The notes under the pieces: generated by a model
What the model saw: only the letters and a program-made list of their open reading frames with translations
Databases searched by the model: none
What the model was told of the DNA's origin: nothing
Assembly: GCA_964575975.1 (NCBI GenBank)
Contig: CAZNTU010000252.1
Span: 1-8,001 of the forward strand
Direction: 5' to 3'
Origin: G963674505 sp964575975
GTDB lineage: Bacteria > Desulfobacterota > Desulfobacteria > Desulfobacterales > SKZT01
DNA: 8,001 nt
Position numbers and translations under genes: made by a program
Shown here: positions 7,379-8,001 of the stretch, in pieces
How positions within the stretch are numbered: position 1 is the first letter of the stretch
Layout: each line of letters begins with the position of its first letter

Positions 7379-8001
7379 ATGGGTTCCATGCGGTTGGTAC
7401 GGGTTTCCGAAAGGTGGCGTAGCTATCAGGAAAAAAGCCCGTTTTATCGACAGGTGGCGGCCGACGGGGAGGAGTCCGTCTGGAGTGAAATAGCGGAAAC
7501 ATACGACCGGACATGCTATCCCGGTAATCAAAAGCCGCTGATTCTTTCGAGCTTGCTCCCCTATGTCGATCGAAAAGGCAGCGGAATCGAAATCGGTCCG
7601 GGCCCCGGGACATTCACCTTGTCCTTGGCGGAAACGCTCGACCGCCTGACCGTATTCGAACCCTCCACTTCCATGAGACGGGTTTTGGAAAAGCGATTGG
7701 CCGACAGCGGTATCGACAACGTCGATATCCGCCGCGAAAAATGGGAGAACGCATGGAAGGACTCTTCGGTCCGGGCGGACTATGTTTTCGCGTTGGGATG
7801 CCTCTATGCGTTCTACCGGATCGAAGACGCGCTTTTCGCTATGCTGCGCGCAGCGAAAAAACGCGTTGTTTTATGCCATATTGCCGGGGAGGGCCTTTGG
7901 GAAATCGACTATCGAGTCGCCAAAGCCTCGGCCCTTCCTCCGCCCTGTTTCTTCCCCCCGGTCGAATTGCTCGTCGAAACCCTTTCCGCCATGTCTTGCG
8001 A
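7379..8001 (+). CDS. Class I SAM-dependent methyltransferase, C-terminus outside the window
   Basis: Open frame of 207 codons running off the window end. The ATG at 7379 follows AAAGGAA (7364-7370) by eight bases and is preferred to the ATG three codons later. The N-terminal ~60 residues are polar and aromatic (SEIAETYDRTCYPGN, 36-50). SAM-binding motif I is IEIGPGPGTFTLSLA (70-84), followed by TVFEPS (91-96), where Glu94 should hold the SAM ribose. YVFALGCLYAF (135-145) occupies the catalytic-strand region and RVVLCHIAG (162-170) a later core strand. No signal peptide, so cytoplasmic. It is different in sequence from the first methyltransferase, although both carry a Gly-Cys-Leu after the fourth strand. 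It begins 33 bases after the broken receptor, repeating the receptor-then-methyltransferase order at the left of the window. Acceptor unknown; a role tied to the imported ligand is inferred from position only. Confidence 0.85.
   Translation, partial: MGSMRLVRVSERWRSYQEKSPFYRQVAADGEESVWSEIAETYDRTCYPGNQKPLILSSLLPYVDRKGSGIEIGPGPGTFTLSLAETLDRLTVFEPSTSMRRVLEKRLADSGIDNVDIRREKWENAWKDSSVRADYVFALGCLYAFYRIEDALFAMLRAAKKRVVLCHIAGEGLWEIDYRVAKASALPPPCFFPPVELLVETLSAMSC

Overview
This is a G+C-rich window from a diderm (Gram-negative) bacterium. Every gene lies on the + strand and the spacing is very tight, so it reads as one uptake operon or two abutting ones. TonB-dependent outer-membrane receptors fix the cell type. 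The lineage cannot be named from the sequence; the style would fit an anaerobic deltaproteobacterium-like group, but that is a weak guess.

Layout, left to right: (1) 1-1569, a TonB-dependent receptor missing its N-terminus upstream of the window, with an intact beta-barrel ending in Phe. (2) 1559-2182, a small class I SAM-dependent methyltransferase that starts at TTG inside the receptor's last codons. (3) 2185-3771, a secreted family-5 (peptide/nickel type) solute-binding protein. (4) 3809-4792 and 4782-5627, the two DppB/DppC-type inner-membrane permeases, which overlap. (5) 5650-7345, a second TonB-dependent receptor that is broken twice: a one-base frameshift in an A-tract four bases into the gene, and an in-gene junction near 6047-6055 where the rest of the plug and the first barrel strands are missing. 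(6) 7379 to the window end, a second class I methyltransferase, cut off by the window edge.

The genes fit one import route: substrate crosses the outer membrane through a TonB receptor, is bound in the periplasm by the family-5 binding protein, and enters through the permease pair. No ATPase subunit (DppD/DppF type) is in the window, so it must lie downstream or elsewhere. The unusual point is that each receptor is followed directly by a methyltransferase, giving a receptor-methyltransferase unit on both sides of the ABC importer genes. This suggests that methylation belongs to the handling or synthesis of the imported compound, for example a metallophore, a metal chelate or another small organic ligand. 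The substrate cannot be read from the sequence. Gaps between genes are all under 40 bases. I saw no RNA genes, mobile elements, CRISPR arrays or convincing terminators.
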